DNA of 64,000 bases from Pseudomonadota bacterium (GTDB taxonomy: Bacteria > Pseudomonadota > Gammaproteobacteria > Steroidobacterales > Steroidobacteraceae). Both the position numbers and the translations under genes were made by a program. The stretch covers positions 158,200 to 222,199 of the forward strand of contig JAEYUC010000095.1 in assembly GCA_023433705.1 (NCBI GenBank). Reading direction: 5' to 3'. This document shows, in pieces, positions 1 through 8,985 of the stretch (its first letter is position 1; every line of letters begins with the position of its first letter). The notes under the pieces were generated by a model. That model ran no database searches. It saw only the letters and a program-made list of their open reading frames with translations, and was not told the DNA's origin.

Positions 1-580
1 GAAAGTGGCCGGCGACACGGCAAGCCTCACGAATCCCGCGCTGGACCGCATTCTCGACTTCGCCGGCGAAGCGGGCCTCGTCGTGATCCTGCACAACGAC
101 GTCGACATGCCGTTTCCGAAGCCCGGCCAGGAGCCCTGGGACATCGAGCAACTCTCCGCGCTGTTCAAGCGCCACCCGCGCACGAAGATCATCTGGGCGC
201 ATTGCGGCGTGGGCCGCATCGTGCGGCCGGTCGCCGACCAGATGCGGATGATCGCCCGCGCGCTCGACGATCCGGCGCTCGCGCACGTGTTCATCGATCT
301 GTCCTGGTCGGAGACGGCCAAGTACGTGGTCGAGTCGCCCGAGTCGATCGCGCGCGTCGCCGCCGTGATCAATGCCCATCCCGATCGTTTCCTGTTCGGC
401 ACCGACGAAGTCGCGCCGAAGGACCAGAAGAGCTATCTCGCCGTGTACGACACGTACGCGCCGCTGTTCGCCGCGCTCACGCCCGAGGCCAGCGAAAAAC
501 TTCGCAAGGGAAACTACGAGCGCCTGTTCGACGAGGCCCGGCGGCGCGTGCGCGCATGGGAGAAGGCCAATTCTCAGTGA
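1..580 (+). CDS. Amidohydrolase family protein, C-terminal part (partial)
   Basis: This is the 3' end of a gene that enters from the left edge, read in the frame starting at base 2; about 192 residues are visible. The fragment looks like the second half of a metal-dependent TIM-barrel hydrolase of the amidohydrolase-2 type. Strand-end motifs are spaced as in that family: VILHNDVD near residue 28, IIWAHCGVGR near 63 with the His that normally binds metal or substrate, and FLFGTDEVAP near 130 with the late barrel Asp. Substrate cannot be inferred, and the N-terminal HxH metal motif lies outside the window. The stop is 17 bases before the start of the porin gene, so the two may be co-transcribed. 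Confidence 0.8.
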   Translation, partial: KVAGDTASLTNPALDRILDFAGEAGLVVILHNDVDMPFPKPGQEPWDIEQLSALFKRHPRTKIIWAHCGVGRIVRPVADQMRMIARALDDPALAHVFIDLSWSETAKYVVESPESIARVAAVINAHPDRFLFGTDEVAPKDQKSYLAVYDTYAPLFAALTPEASEKLRKGNYERLFDEARRRVRAWEKANSQ

Positions 581-597
581 CACAGGAGGTGTCCATC

Positions 598-1824
598 ATG
601 AACGTCACGACGATGAACAAACTACTTTGGCGAGTGCTTGCCTTTGCGTTCCTCGCGGCTGCCATATCCGTCTGCGCGTTCGCGCAGGACGACGACAAGG
701 GCGGCTCGACATTCGAGGTCTACGGCTTCGCCATGCTCGATACGGGTTACCAGACGAAGCAGAACGATCCCAACTGGTTCGACGTGCTGCGCCCGACGAA
801 ACTTCCGTCGTTCGAAGACGAATACGGCGTCGACGGTCACTGGTTCGCGGGGGTGAGGCAGAGCCGTCTCGGCGTGAAGTCGAGCACCGACACCCCGCTC
901 GGTGAACTCAAGACGCAGTTCGAGTTCGAGCTGTTCGGCACCGGCGTGGATGCCGGGCAGACGACGTTCCGCCTGCGGCACGCATATGGCGAGCTCGGCG
1001 CCTTCGGCGCGGGCCAGACGTGGAGCCCATTCATGGACATCGACGTCTTCCCGAACTCCATCGAGTACTGGGGGCCGAACGGCATGGTTTTCTTCCGCAA
1101 CGTCCAGGTCCGCTGGATGCCGATCAAGGGAGACACCCGGCTCACTTTCGCGCTCGAGCGGCCCGGTGCTTCCGCCGACCAGGGCGACTTCGCCGATCGC
1201 ATCGAACTACAGGGCGTGAAGGGCAACTTCCCCTATCCGGACTTCTCCTTCGAGTACCGCTACGGAGGCGAGTGGGGGTACGTCGAACTGGCCGGAATCG
1301 CGCGCTACATCGAATGGGAGGACACCGTCCCCGACCTGGTCGACCTGTCCGGCGACACGATCGGCTGGGGCGCGAACCTGAGTTCGAACCTCAAGTTCGG
1401 CAAGTCGACGCTGCGCCTTCAGGTCGTCTACGGCGAGGGCATTCAGAACTACATGAACGATGCGCCAGCGGACATCGGCATCGAGCTCAATCCCGGCAAT
1501 CCCACGGCTCCGATCGAAGGCGTGGCGCTGCCGCTGTTGGGCGTCGTGGCCTTCATCGACGTCAACTGGAGCGAAAAGGCATCCAGCAGCATCGGCTATT
1601 CGATGCTCGACATCGACAACTCCGACGGCCAGGCGCCGAGCGCCTTCAAGCAAGGCCAGTACGCGCTCGCGAACATCCTGTTCTATCCCACGAAGAACGT
1701 GATGTACGGCTTCGAGGTGCAATGGGGAGATCGCGAAAACTTCGCCGACGGATTCACTTCGGACGACCTGCGATTCCAGTTCTCGGCGAAGTACAACTTC
1801 AGCAAGACGTTTGGAGGAGATTGA
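598..1824 (+). CDS. DcaP-like outer-membrane porin
   Basis: A 408-residue exported beta-barrel protein. It starts with a signal peptide of about 29 residues (MNVTTMNKLLWRV..., cleavage near CAFAQ). The mature chain is rich in alternating aromatic and polar segments such as FEVYGFAMLDTGY, TTFRLRHAYGEL and YGFEVQWGD, typical of DcaP-type trimeric porins. The chosen ATG has an AGGAGGT ribosome site nine bases upstream. The C-terminus (FSAKYNFSKTF) looks like a last beta strand but carries three extra residues instead of ending on Phe. The stop is one base from the glutaminase start, so both are translated from one message. It probably passes small solutes into the periplasm, where the glutaminase acts; that link is inferred. 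Confidence 0.75.
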   Translation: MNVTTMNKLLWRVLAFAFLAAAISVCAFAQDDDKGGSTFEVYGFAMLDTGYQTKQNDPNWFDVLRPTKLPSFEDEYGVDGHWFAGVRQSRLGVKSSTDTPLGELKTQFEFELFGTGVDAGQTTFRLRHAYGELGAFGAGQTWSPFMDIDVFPNSIEYWGPNGMVFFRNVQVRWMPIKGDTRLTFALERPGASADQGDFADRIELQGVKGNFPYPDFSFEYRYGGEWGYVELAGIARYIEWEDTVPDLVDLSGDTIGWGANLSSNLKFGKSTLRLQVVYGEGIQNYMNDAPADIGIELNPGNPTAPIEGVALPLLGVVAFIDVNWSEKASSSIGYSMLDIDNSDGQAPSAFKQGQYALANILFYPTKNVMYGFEVQWGDRENFADGFTSDDLRFQFSAKYNFSKTFGGD

Positions 1825-1825
1825 C

Positions 1826-2851
1826 ATGGCTGCGCACAAATCCGCCGCGCTTCTCGCGGCATTGGTCATTTCGTTCGCGAGCGTGAACGCCGCCGCGGCC
1901 GACAACATCCAGGCCGCGCTCGATGCGGCATACGCGAAGTACAAGGACTCCACCGAGGGCAAGAACGCGGACTACATTCCGGCGCTCGCCAAGGTGGATT
2001 CGAAGATCTACGGCATCGCGCTCGTGACGCCCGAAGGCAAGGTGTACACCGCGGGGGACGTCAATTCGCCGGTCTCCATCCAGTCGATCTCGAAGGTGTT
2101 CACGATGGCCGAGGTCATGGAAGAAGATGGTCCGGACGCGATCCTCAAGACAATCGGCGTGGACGCAACCGGCATGCGTTTCAACTCGATCGTTTCAGTG
2201 GAGTTCGCGCAGAAGGCGCTCGGCGGTCCGGAGATCAATCCCCTCGTGAATCCCGGTGCGATCACCACGACCAGCATGGTCCATGGCAACGACCGCGCCG
2301 AGATCTGGAAGAAGATCCTCGACTTCCATTCGCAGTTCGCCGGGCGTCCGCTCACCGTCGATGAAGAAGTCTTCAAGTCCGAGGCGGCGACCAACCAGCG
2401 CAACCAGGCGATAGGTCAGTTGATGTACGCGTACGAGTTCATCAAGTCCGATCCGGCGCGCGCGACCGACGTCTACACCGAGCAATGCGCGATCAGCGTG
2501 AACGCGAAGGATCTCGCGGTGATGGCCGCGACACTCGCCAACGCCGGCAAGAATCCCGTGACCGGCAAACAAGTCATGAAAGCCGAGAACGTCCCGAAGG
2601 TACTCGCGGTCATGGCGACCGCGGGACTGTACGACGACTCGGGCAAGTGGCTGTATCGCACGGGGCTGCCGGCCAAGAGCGGAGTCGGCGGCGGCATCAT
2701 CGCGGTGTCGCCCGGCAAGTTCGGCATCGCGGTGGTCTCTCCGCCGCTCGACGAGGCCGGCAACAGCGTGCGTGCGCAGAACGCGATCGCGGACATCTCG
2801 AACACGCTTGGTGGGAACCCATATGCGCCTCAGGTGGGGAGAAAGAAGTAG
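1826..2851 (+). CDS. glsA: Glutaminase, exported
   Basis: A 341-residue serine-type glutaminase (glutamine to glutamate plus ammonia) of the beta-lactamase-related fold. The catalytic S-x-x-K is present as S87-I-S-K90 in SIQSISKVF, and the family signatures NPLVNPGAI and GVGGGIIAV are intact. Unlike the usual cytosolic enzymes of about 308 residues, it begins with a clear signal peptide (about 25 residues, ending NAAAA), so it should act in the periplasm. The ATG is one base after the porin stop, with GGAGGAG just upstream inside the porin's last codons. The pairing suggests capture of external glutamine as a nitrogen or carbon source. Identification is strong; the periplasmic role is inferred from the leader. 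Confidence 0.92.
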   Translation: MAAHKSAALLAALVISFASVNAAAADNIQAALDAAYAKYKDSTEGKNADYIPALAKVDSKIYGIALVTPEGKVYTAGDVNSPVSIQSISKVFTMAEVMEEDGPDAILKTIGVDATGMRFNSIVSVEFAQKALGGPEINPLVNPGAITTTSMVHGNDRAEIWKKILDFHSQFAGRPLTVDEEVFKSEAATNQRNQAIGQLMYAYEFIKSDPARATDVYTEQCAISVNAKDLAVMAATLANAGKNPVTGKQVMKAENVPKVLAVMATAGLYDDSGKWLYRTGLPAKSGVGGGIIAVSPGKFGIAVVSPPLDEAGNSVRAQNAIADISNTLGGNPYAPQVGRKK

Positions 2852-4436
2852 CGGGAGCGGCGGCATCGAGGCACATCACTGGCGACGGGCCGGCACGTGT
2901 TTCGTGGTGCTGGTGCTCGCGTGGCTGAACACGGCCGGGGCGGCGGTGGGCCCGGACCCCGAGACGCTCACGCTGTGGAATCGTCACATCGTGACGTTTC
3001 GCGCGGTGGTCGGCGGCAACGGACCCGCTCAGCGACTCGCGAACGCGCAACGGCGCCTGGCCGCGCTCGCCGATCACGAACGCGTGCAGCCGGTGACGGC
3101 GGCCGAGGCGACGGTCGGACGCGATCACGGATGGATCGTCTCGGTCGGTAGCCAGGCCGTGTTCGGCATCGTGCAGGGCGACGTCGATCCCGAGTCCGGC
3201 CTCACGCTCGAGCAGCTGGTCCGGCGCGCGGAGGGCGAGTTGCGCGCCGCGCTCATGGCGCAGGCCGAGCAGCGCAATCCGTCGGTGATGTTCCGCGGCA
3301 TCGGCTTCTCGGTGCTCGCGACATTGGCCGTCATCGCGATCAGCTGGCTGGTCCGCAAGCTCCAGGAGGGCGGGGTCCGCAGGCTCGACTCCTTCCTCAA
3401 GAAGCTGAATCTCGTCGTCGCGGGCGTCGACATCGTTCCGACGCTCGCGACACTCGAGCGCGCGCTGCTGCGCGTCGTCGGCTGGGGCATCATCGTCGCC
3501 ATCGTCTATCTATTGGTCGTCTTCGTCCTGCAGCAGTTTCCGTACTCGGCGCCGCTCGGGTACCGGCTGGGAGCGTATCTGCGAGAAAACCTCGCCGCCG
3601 GTTTTCTCTCCGTGATCCGCTGGTTGCCGTCGCTGGCGCTCGTGATCGCCGTATTGCTCGTGACCCGCGCGGTGGCCGTGTGGATCTCGCGCCTGCTGGC
3701 CGAAGTGGAGCGGGGCGTGCGTACCGTGAGCTGGCTGCAGGTGGAGCAGGCCCGCGCGACGCGGCGCATCGCGGTCTGGTTCGTCTGGGCTCTCGGAATC
3801 GTGATCGCCTATCCACTGCTGCCGTGGGCCAACAACCACATCTTCCAGGCCTTCAGCGTGGTGTTCGGCGTCGGGTTGTCGCTCGCATCGACCGGGCTCG
3901 TGAGCCAGTGGATCAGCGGTCTCGCGGTTCTTTATTCGCGCTCCTTCCGCATCGGCGACTTCGTCGCGATCGGCGAGACCGAGGGCGTCGTCACGGAAAT
4001 GGGCCCGCTCGCCGTCAAGCTTCGCACGATCAAACGAGAGGAAATCGTCGTGCCGAACTCCGTCATCACCGCGGGAAGGCTCGTGAACTACACGCGCCTG
4101 GGCGAGGGCGCCGGCGCGATGTTCGGCGTGAGGCTGTCGATCGGCTATGACGTGCCCTGGCGGCAGGTCAACGAGCTGTTGTTGCGAGCCGCGTCCCAGA
4201 CGCGGAGCGTTCGTCGCGAACCTCCCCCGCGCGTCCTGCAGTGGGAGCTCTCGGATTTCTCGGTCACCTATCAACTGGACGTGAACCTCGAACGCGCCGA
4301 GGACCGGCTGGCGGTGCGTTCGGAGCTCAACGCGCGGATCCTCGATACGTTCGCCGAGGCCGGCGTGCAGATCATGACGCCGCACTTCGAAGGTCAGCCC
4401 GAGAACCCCGTCATCGCGCCGGTGAGCGCGTCGTAG
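2823..4436 (+). CDS. MscS-family mechanosensitive channel
   Basis: A 537-residue membrane protein. An N-terminal leader (about residues 22-40, ending NTAGAA) is followed by an extracytoplasmic alpha-helical region and then about five membrane segments. The pore helix and beta domain of the MscS family are clear: FGVGLSLASTGLVSQ, then ISGLAVLYSRSFRIGDFV, and the beta-domain stretch VVPNSVITAGRLVNYTR. It should open under membrane tension and release osmolytes. The chosen ATG lies inside the glutaminase coding end (29-base overlap); a more upstream in-frame start would add a basic stretch that looks non-native. It is probably co-transcribed with the porin and glutaminase, but a functional tie is not evident. 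Confidence 0.88.
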   Translation: MRLRWGERSSGSGGIEAHHWRRAGTCFVVLVLAWLNTAGAAVGPDPETLTLWNRHIVTFRAVVGGNGPAQRLANAQRRLAALADHERVQPVTAAEATVGRDHGWIVSVGSQAVFGIVQGDVDPESGLTLEQLVRRAEGELRAALMAQAEQRNPSVMFRGIGFSVLATLAVIAISWLVRKLQEGGVRRLDSFLKKLNLVVAGVDIVPTLATLERALLRVVGWGIIVAIVYLLVVFVLQQFPYSAPLGYRLGAYLRENLAAGFLSVIRWLPSLALVIAVLLVTRAVAVWISRLLAEVERGVRTVSWLQVEQARATRRIAVWFVWALGIVIAYPLLPWANNHIFQAFSVVFGVGLSLASTGLVSQWISGLAVLYSRSFRIGDFVAIGETEGVVTEMGPLAVKLRTIKREEIVVPNSVITAGRLVNYTRLGEGAGAMFGVRLSIGYDVPWRQVNELLLRAASQTRSVRREPPPRVLQWELSDFSVTYQLDVNLERAEDRLAVRSELNARILDTFAEAGVQIMTPHFEGQPENPVIAPVSAS

Positions 4437-4501
4437 TCCGGAGCCGACAGCAGATGTCGAAATACTTTCTCCAGGCGCGGCGGGCGGAGTAGGGGTCGCG
4501 C

Positions 4502-4867
4502 ATGGCGCGTCACAAGTACATCGCGCTCGTCGACGACGACGAAAGCGTCCGGCGTTCGCTCGGCAGGTTGCTGCAACAAGCCGGCTTCCACCCGATCGCG
4601 TTCGCGTCCGCCGAGGATTTCCTCGCGGATCCCTTGCTCCCGCACTTCGATTGCCTGCTCGTCGACATCAGGCTCAAGGCCATGACGGGCATCGAACTGC
4701 ACCAGAAGCTCGTCGCGAACGGCTCACGAGTGCCGGTCATCTACATCACGGCGTTCGACGATCCGTCGGCAAGGGCGGAAGCAATGCGCGCCGGTTGCGC
4801 GGGATTCTTCCGCAAGACGGACTCCGCGACGGAGATCGTCGCGGCGATCCGGCGCGCCATGGCGTGA
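4502..4867 (+). CDS. Stand-alone response-regulator receiver (FixJ-like)
   Basis: A 121-residue single receiver domain with no output domain. The acidic pocket is VDDD at 10-13, the phospho-acceptor is D55 (LLVDIRL), T83 is the switch residue and K105 (FFRKTD) completes the site. It resembles FixJ/TodR-type receivers. It sits 65 bases after the channel gene and upstream of a histidine kinase and a second, full-length FixJ regulator. It may therefore act as an additional phosphate acceptor or sink for that kinase. That partnership is inferred from position only. Confidence 0.85.
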   Translation: MARHKYIALVDDDESVRRSLGRLLQQAGFHPIAFASAEDFLADPLLPHFDCLLVDIRLKAMTGIELHQKLVANGSRVPVIYITAFDDPSARAEAMRAGCAGFFRKTDSATEIVAAIRRAMA

Positions 4868-5031
4868 TCCGAAGCGCACCCTCAAGGGTTAGCCCTGTTG
4901 CGCCAGGCGGAGAAGATAGGCGCCCGCGCAACACGCCATTGGCCACAAGCTCTATTTACCGCGGCACGTTGGAGCCGATGTAATCGCGCACTCCCATCCG
5001 TATCGGACGGCGGGAAGTCCGCGCGAGGGAT

Positions 5032-6870
5032 ATGAGCTACGTGACGGTTCTCTGGTCGATGGCAGCCGCCGCCGCGCTGCTGCTCGGGTTGGTGCACCTG
5101 TTCGCCTGGACCATGGACCGGCGCTCACAGGGGAATCTGTGCTTCGCGTTCCTCGCGTTCTCGATCGCGGCGATCGTTCCGACGGAGCTGGGCTCGATGT
5201 ATGCCCGCTCCGCGGAAGAATGGGCCTGGTGGGTACGCTGGTGCCACGTCCCTATCTATTGCACCATCGTCGGCCAGGTCGTCTTCGTCCTCGTGTATTT
5301 CGGCACCGGGCGCGCGTGGCTCGCGGGCGTCATCATCGTGCTGCGTACGATCATTCTCTTCATGAACTTCGCGATGGAGCCGAATTTCAATTTCGAGCGG
5401 GTCGACAGCATCGCGCAAGTCCAGTTCATGGGAGAAACGATCGCGGTGGTCGGAGATGCCGTCACCCGTTCATTGCAATGGCTGCCCGTGCTCGCCAACC
5501 TGCTGTTCACCGCGTTCGTGATCGACGCGACGGCCGCGCTGTGGCGCCGCGGCGACCGGGATTCGCGCCGTCGCGCGGCCGTGGTCGGCGGCAGCCTGCT
5601 CTCGTTCGTGATGCTTTCCATCGGACTCACGCAGCTGATGATCTGGGGGCATCTGCGGATCCCGATCATGATCGCGCTGCCGTTCGCGCTGACGCTGTGC
5701 GCAATGGCCTTCGAGCTGAGCCGCGACATCATCCGCGCGCCGCGGCTGGCGCGAGAGCTGGCCGAGAGTGAACGGCGCCTGGAGCTGGCCGCCAGCGCGG
5801 GTGGCCTCGGACTCTGGTCGTGGGACATCCGCGCGAATCGCCTGTGGACCACCGCGAAGGCGCGGCTCCTGTTCGGCATCGACGACGAGCGCAACGCACA
5901 TGAGGCGGCGCGACTGGGCGATCGCGTGCATCCCGACGACGCCGAACGAGTCCGCGGCGCGATCGACGACCTGCTGGAGCAGGGACGCGACTACGAGATC
6001 GAGCACCGCGTGTGCCTTCCCGGCGACGTCGTACGCTGGGTCGCCGCGCGTGGCCGACTCGATCGCGATGCGGCGGGTCGTCCGCTGCTCCTGCGCGGCG
6101 TATTGCGCGACGTGACCACGCTCAGGACCGCGCAGGAGGAATCGCGCGAGCTGCGCAGCAATCTCGCGCACGCGGGACGCGTGTCGATGCTCGGCCAGCT
6201 CGCATCGGCGCTCGCGCACGAGATCAGTCAGCCGCTCGCCGCCATCCTGCGCAACTCCGAGGCGGCCGAGATGATGCTCCGGAGCGACACACCCGATCTC
6301 GAGGAGCTGCGCGCCATCGTGAAGGACATCCACGGCGACGATCGCCGCGCGGCGGAGGTGATCGCGCGCATGAAGAACCTGCTCAAGCGCCGGCATCTCG
6401 ATTTCGAGTCCATATCGGTCGACGGGCTGGTGCGCGACGTGAGCACGCTCGTGCGTCCCGACGCCGTGGCGAAACGCGTCACCATCGAGTGCGAGGTGGA
6501 ATCCGGACTGCCGCCGGTCTCGGGCGATCGTGTGCACCTCTCGCAAGTGCTCATCAACCTCATCATCAACGGGATGGATTCCATCGCCGAGGCGGCCGGG
6601 CGGTCGCCCGGCATCGTGCGCGTCGCTGCGCGCCCCGGTTCCGAACGTGCGGTCGAACTCGCGGTCATCGATACCGGCGCCGGCATCTCGCCGCTCACGC
6701 TGTCGCGGCTGTTCGAACCGTTTTTCACGACGAAGTCGCACGGCATGGGCATGGGTCTCGCGGTCTCACGCACCATTGTCGAGGCTCATGGGGGCCGCTT
6801 CTGGGCCGAGAACAATCCGGGAGGCGGCGCGACGTTCCGCTTCACGATTCCCGCGGCGGGGGCGGCATGA
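5032..6870 (+). CDS. PAS-containing membrane sensor histidine kinase (FixL-like)
   Basis: A 612-residue kinase. Residues 1-235 form about seven hydrophobic membrane segments. Residues about 245-370 are a PAS domain with a PAC tail (RGVLRDVTTLRTAQ). H396 in ALAHEISQPLAAIL is the phosphorylation site. The ATPase domain has an N-box (LINLIINGMDS), G1 (DTGAGIS), F-box (LFEPFFTTK) and G2 (HGMGMGLAVS). The stop overlaps the ATG of the following FixJ-type regulator by four bases, so the two form a cognate pair. The signal is unknown: the PAS sequence shows no heme-binding His that I can identify with confidence. Confidence 0.9.
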   Translation: MSYVTVLWSMAAAAALLLGLVHLFAWTMDRRSQGNLCFAFLAFSIAAIVPTELGSMYARSAEEWAWWVRWCHVPIYCTIVGQVVFVLVYFGTGRAWLAGVIIVLRTIILFMNFAMEPNFNFERVDSIAQVQFMGETIAVVGDAVTRSLQWLPVLANLLFTAFVIDATAALWRRGDRDSRRRAAVVGGSLLSFVMLSIGLTQLMIWGHLRIPIMIALPFALTLCAMAFELSRDIIRAPRLARELAESERRLELAASAGGLGLWSWDIRANRLWTTAKARLLFGIDDERNAHEAARLGDRVHPDDAERVRGAIDDLLEQGRDYEIEHRVCLPGDVVRWVAARGRLDRDAAGRPLLLRGVLRDVTTLRTAQEESRELRSNLAHAGRVSMLGQLASALAHEISQPLAAILRNSEAAEMMLRSDTPDLEELRAIVKDIHGDDRRAAEVIARMKNLLKRRHLDFESISVDGLVRDVSTLVRPDAVAKRVTIECEVESGLPPVSGDRVHLSQVLINLIINGMDSIAEAAGRSPGIVRVAARPGSERAVELAVIDTGAGISPLTLSRLFEPFFTTKSHGMGMGLAVSRTIVEAHGGRFWAENNPGGGATFRFTIPAAGAA

Positions 6871-7544
6871 GTTCGGCAACGGTATTCCTGGTCGATGACG
6901 ATCCGTCGTTCCTGCTGGCGCAGTCGCGCATGTTGCGTGCCGCCGGCATCCCGGTCTGCACGTTCCACGCGGCCAAACTACTGCTCGACTGCATCGCGCC
7001 GGACGATCGCGGCTGCATCGTGACGGACCTGTTCATGCCGGGCATGAGCGGGCTCGAGTTGCAGGCCGAGCTTTCCCAGGCGGGTGTCGTTCTGCCGATC
7101 GTGTTCCTCACCGGGCGTCCCGACATTCCGAGCACGGTGCACGCGATGCGCGACGGCGCCGTGGACTTCCTCGAGAAGAGCGCGCCCGGCGATGTGCTGA
7201 TCGAGGCGATCCGCAACGCGCTCGCGAACGACCGGGACGCGCACGAGGCGCGTCAACATGCCGCGGAGCTGCGGCGCCGATTCGCGCGCCTGACGCCACG
7301 CGAGGACGAGGTGCTGCGCTACGTGCTGGGCGGCAGCATGAACAAGCAGATCGCCGCGCGGCTCGGGATCCACGAGCGCACCGTGAAACTGCATCGCACG
7401 GCGATCACGATGAAACTAGGCGTGCGCTCCGCGGCGCTGATCGGCGAGATGGCGCACGAAGCCGGCATCGACATGTCCGTACGTCCGGTGCCGGCGAGTC
7501 ACGTTCGCGATGCCCTGGGCGATGCGGCCCAGCCGCATCACTGA
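6867..7544 (+). CDS. FixJ-family response regulator (receiver plus LuxR HTH)
   Basis: A 225-residue transcription factor. The receiver has DDD at 10-12, phospho-acceptor D54 (VTDLFMPGMSG), T in VFLTGRPD and K in FLEKSAP. The LuxR-type helix-turn-helix covers about residues 140-205 (LTPREDEVLRYVLGG, then NKQIAARLGIHERTVKLHR). It starts on the ATGA overlapping the kinase stop and should be its direct output. The gene ends 12 bases from the end of the convergent TPR gene. Target promoters are not known. Confidence 0.92.
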   Translation: MSSATVFLVDDDPSFLLAQSRMLRAAGIPVCTFHAAKLLLDCIAPDDRGCIVTDLFMPGMSGLELQAELSQAGVVLPIVFLTGRPDIPSTVHAMRDGAVDFLEKSAPGDVLIEAIRNALANDRDAHEARQHAAELRRRFARLTPREDEVLRYVLGGSMNKQIAARLGIHERTVKLHRTAITMKLGVRSAALIGEMAHEAGIDMSVRPVPASHVRDALGDAAQPHH

Positions 7545-7556
7545 ACCAACGTTTCG

Positions 7557-8906
7557 TCACGACACTCGCATCTGGTCTTCCGCGGCGAGTCCGCGCGCGC
7601 GCGTCAGCAGCGCCATGTTGAAGTCGTTGCGCGGCTTGCGTGACAGGCGTTCTTCGACCAGCGCCCTCGCGAGCGAGCGCCGGCCGGCGCGCAGCGCGGC
7701 CTCCGTGACCGTGAGGTGCAACAGGTCGCGTTGCGCGTGACTGCCGCCGAAGCGATTCGCGTGCGCACGGATGCGCTGCAACTCGTCGATCGCGACCTCG
7801 AAGTCGCGTCCCTCGAACGCGCACAGTGCGCGCGCCATGGGCAGTCCCACTTCACGGCTCATCATGCCGTTCGTATCGGAGCGTTGCGCCGCCGATTCGA
7901 GCGCCGCGACGATGCGCGCGACCTGGCGATCGTTGCCGGTGGCCAGGAAGGCCATGAGCGCGTGCACGTCATTGAAGGCGTAGTAGCCTTCGTCACCGAG
8001 CGCTTCCCAGTTCGCGGCCAGCTCGTTCCAGCGATCGCCGACATCGACGCCGCGCAGCCGCAGCCGCCACAACATCGCCGACGCATCCACCATCTCGCCC
8101 GCGACGCGGGTCGGCACGGGGCGCACGTGCGCGTCGTACACGTCGAGAGCCGACACGTAGTCGCAGTTGTCGACGTGATAAAGCGCGAGGTGCCAGAAGT
8201 TGTGGAAGGCGAAGAAGTTGTGCTCGCTCCAGCCGAACGACGTGTTCCTGATCCAGTCGATGCCCGCGCGCGCCTGCCCGCGCATTTCGTACACGTGCGC
8301 GACCGAGTGAACCGCCCACACGTCCGCGGGATTGAGATCGACCGCGCGTCGACCGAGTGCCTCGGCGTCGTCGTACGCGCCGCATTCCTCGAGGCCGAAC
8401 GCATACATGCCGAGGATCTGGCCGCGTTGCGCGTCGAGATCGTTCCATGCATGCAGCACCTGCGCCGGGCGATCGCGCAGCATCGTCGAGTTGCCGAGCA
8501 GGAAGTCGAGCAGGTGGGCGAACTGCAGCGCGAGGAGGTCGCGCGGATGTTCGGCGCAGATGTCGCCGTAGAGCTTGGCCGCACCGGCGAAGTCGCGGTT
8601 CAGCCAGGCGCGCGCCGCCCCGAGATGCATGCGCTCACGTTCGAGGGCATGACCGATGTGCCGGTCGGCGGCATCGAGAGTCCCGGCGATGCCGGCCTGG
8701 CAACCCTCTTCACTGGTGGTGGTGAGCAGCCCAGCCTTGAAGCAATGCCCCATGACGAAGCCTGGGTCGATGCTCAGGGCCTCGTCGATGGTCGCCATGG
8801 GATCCGTCCTGTAGATGGCGAGTTGCGAGACCGCCCGGTCGTACAAGTCCAACGCCGTGCGATTGCCGGCGGAAACGGTATTGCCGTATCGATCAACGAG
8901 TTTCAT
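7557..8906 (-). CDS. TTC38-like tetratricopeptide repeat protein
   Basis: A 449-residue soluble protein resembling the TTC38 (tetratricopeptide protein 38) family, whose molecular role is poorly known. Repeat-like helices are seen throughout (ALSIDPGFVMGHCFKAGLL, ALGRRAVDLNPADVWAVHS), with the family-like aromatic and His stretch FHNFWHLALYHVD near residue 250. No signal peptide is present. I chose the ATG at 8906 because GGAG lies six bases upstream. An ATG at 8924 is possible, but its AAGGA is only one base away. The upstream region carries the GGAACATTGTTCC element shared with the secreted-protein gene on the other side of the large ATPase, suggesting joint regulation. Confidence 0.8.
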   Translation of the reverse strand: MKLVDRYGNTVSAGNRTALDLYDRAVSQLAIYRTDPMATIDEALSIDPGFVMGHCFKAGLLTTTSEEGCQAGIAGTLDAADRHIGHALERERMHLGAARAWLNRDFAGAAKLYGDICAEHPRDLLALQFAHLLDFLLGNSTMLRDRPAQVLHAWNDLDAQRGQILGMYAFGLEECGAYDDAEALGRRAVDLNPADVWAVHSVAHVYEMRGQARAGIDWIRNTSFGWSEHNFFAFHNFWHLALYHVDNCDYVSALDVYDAHVRPVPTRVAGEMVDASAMLWRLRLRGVDVGDRWNELAANWEALGDEGYYAFNDVHALMAFLATGNDRQVARIVAALESAAQRSDTNGMMSREVGLPMARALCAFEGRDFEVAIDELQRIRAHANRFGGSHAQRDLLHLTVTEAALRAGRRSLARALVEERLSRKPRNDFNMALLTRARGLAAEDQMRVS

Positions 8907-8937
8907 GTGAGGCTCCAGTGTCATTCCTTGCCTATCA

Positions 8938-8965
8938 GGCGTGACGGAGCGAGGAACATTGTTCC
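8938..8965 (-). promoter_or_regulatory. Shared upstream element, copy 1 (palindrome GGAACATTGTTCC)
   Basis: A 13-bp perfect palindrome (8953-8965) sits 46 bases upstream of the TPR gene start. It is joined, across a 4-base spacer, to GGCGTGACGGA at 8938-8948. A second copy with the same spacing and one mismatch outside the spacer is at 13139-13166. A regulator binding site is the simplest reading. GGAAC also resembles an extracytoplasmic-sigma -35 box, but the distance to CGTCA (about 14 bases) is short for that. Confidence 0.6.
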
Positions 8966-8985
8966 CCTGTCCCATGGGCGCCCCC

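Noticed and set aside
8953..8965. GGAAC of the shared element as an extracytoplasmic-sigma -35 box
   Set aside because: The distance to the CGTYA-like sequence is about 14 bases, shorter than usual. The perfect palindrome is better explained as an operator, although the sigma reading is not excluded.
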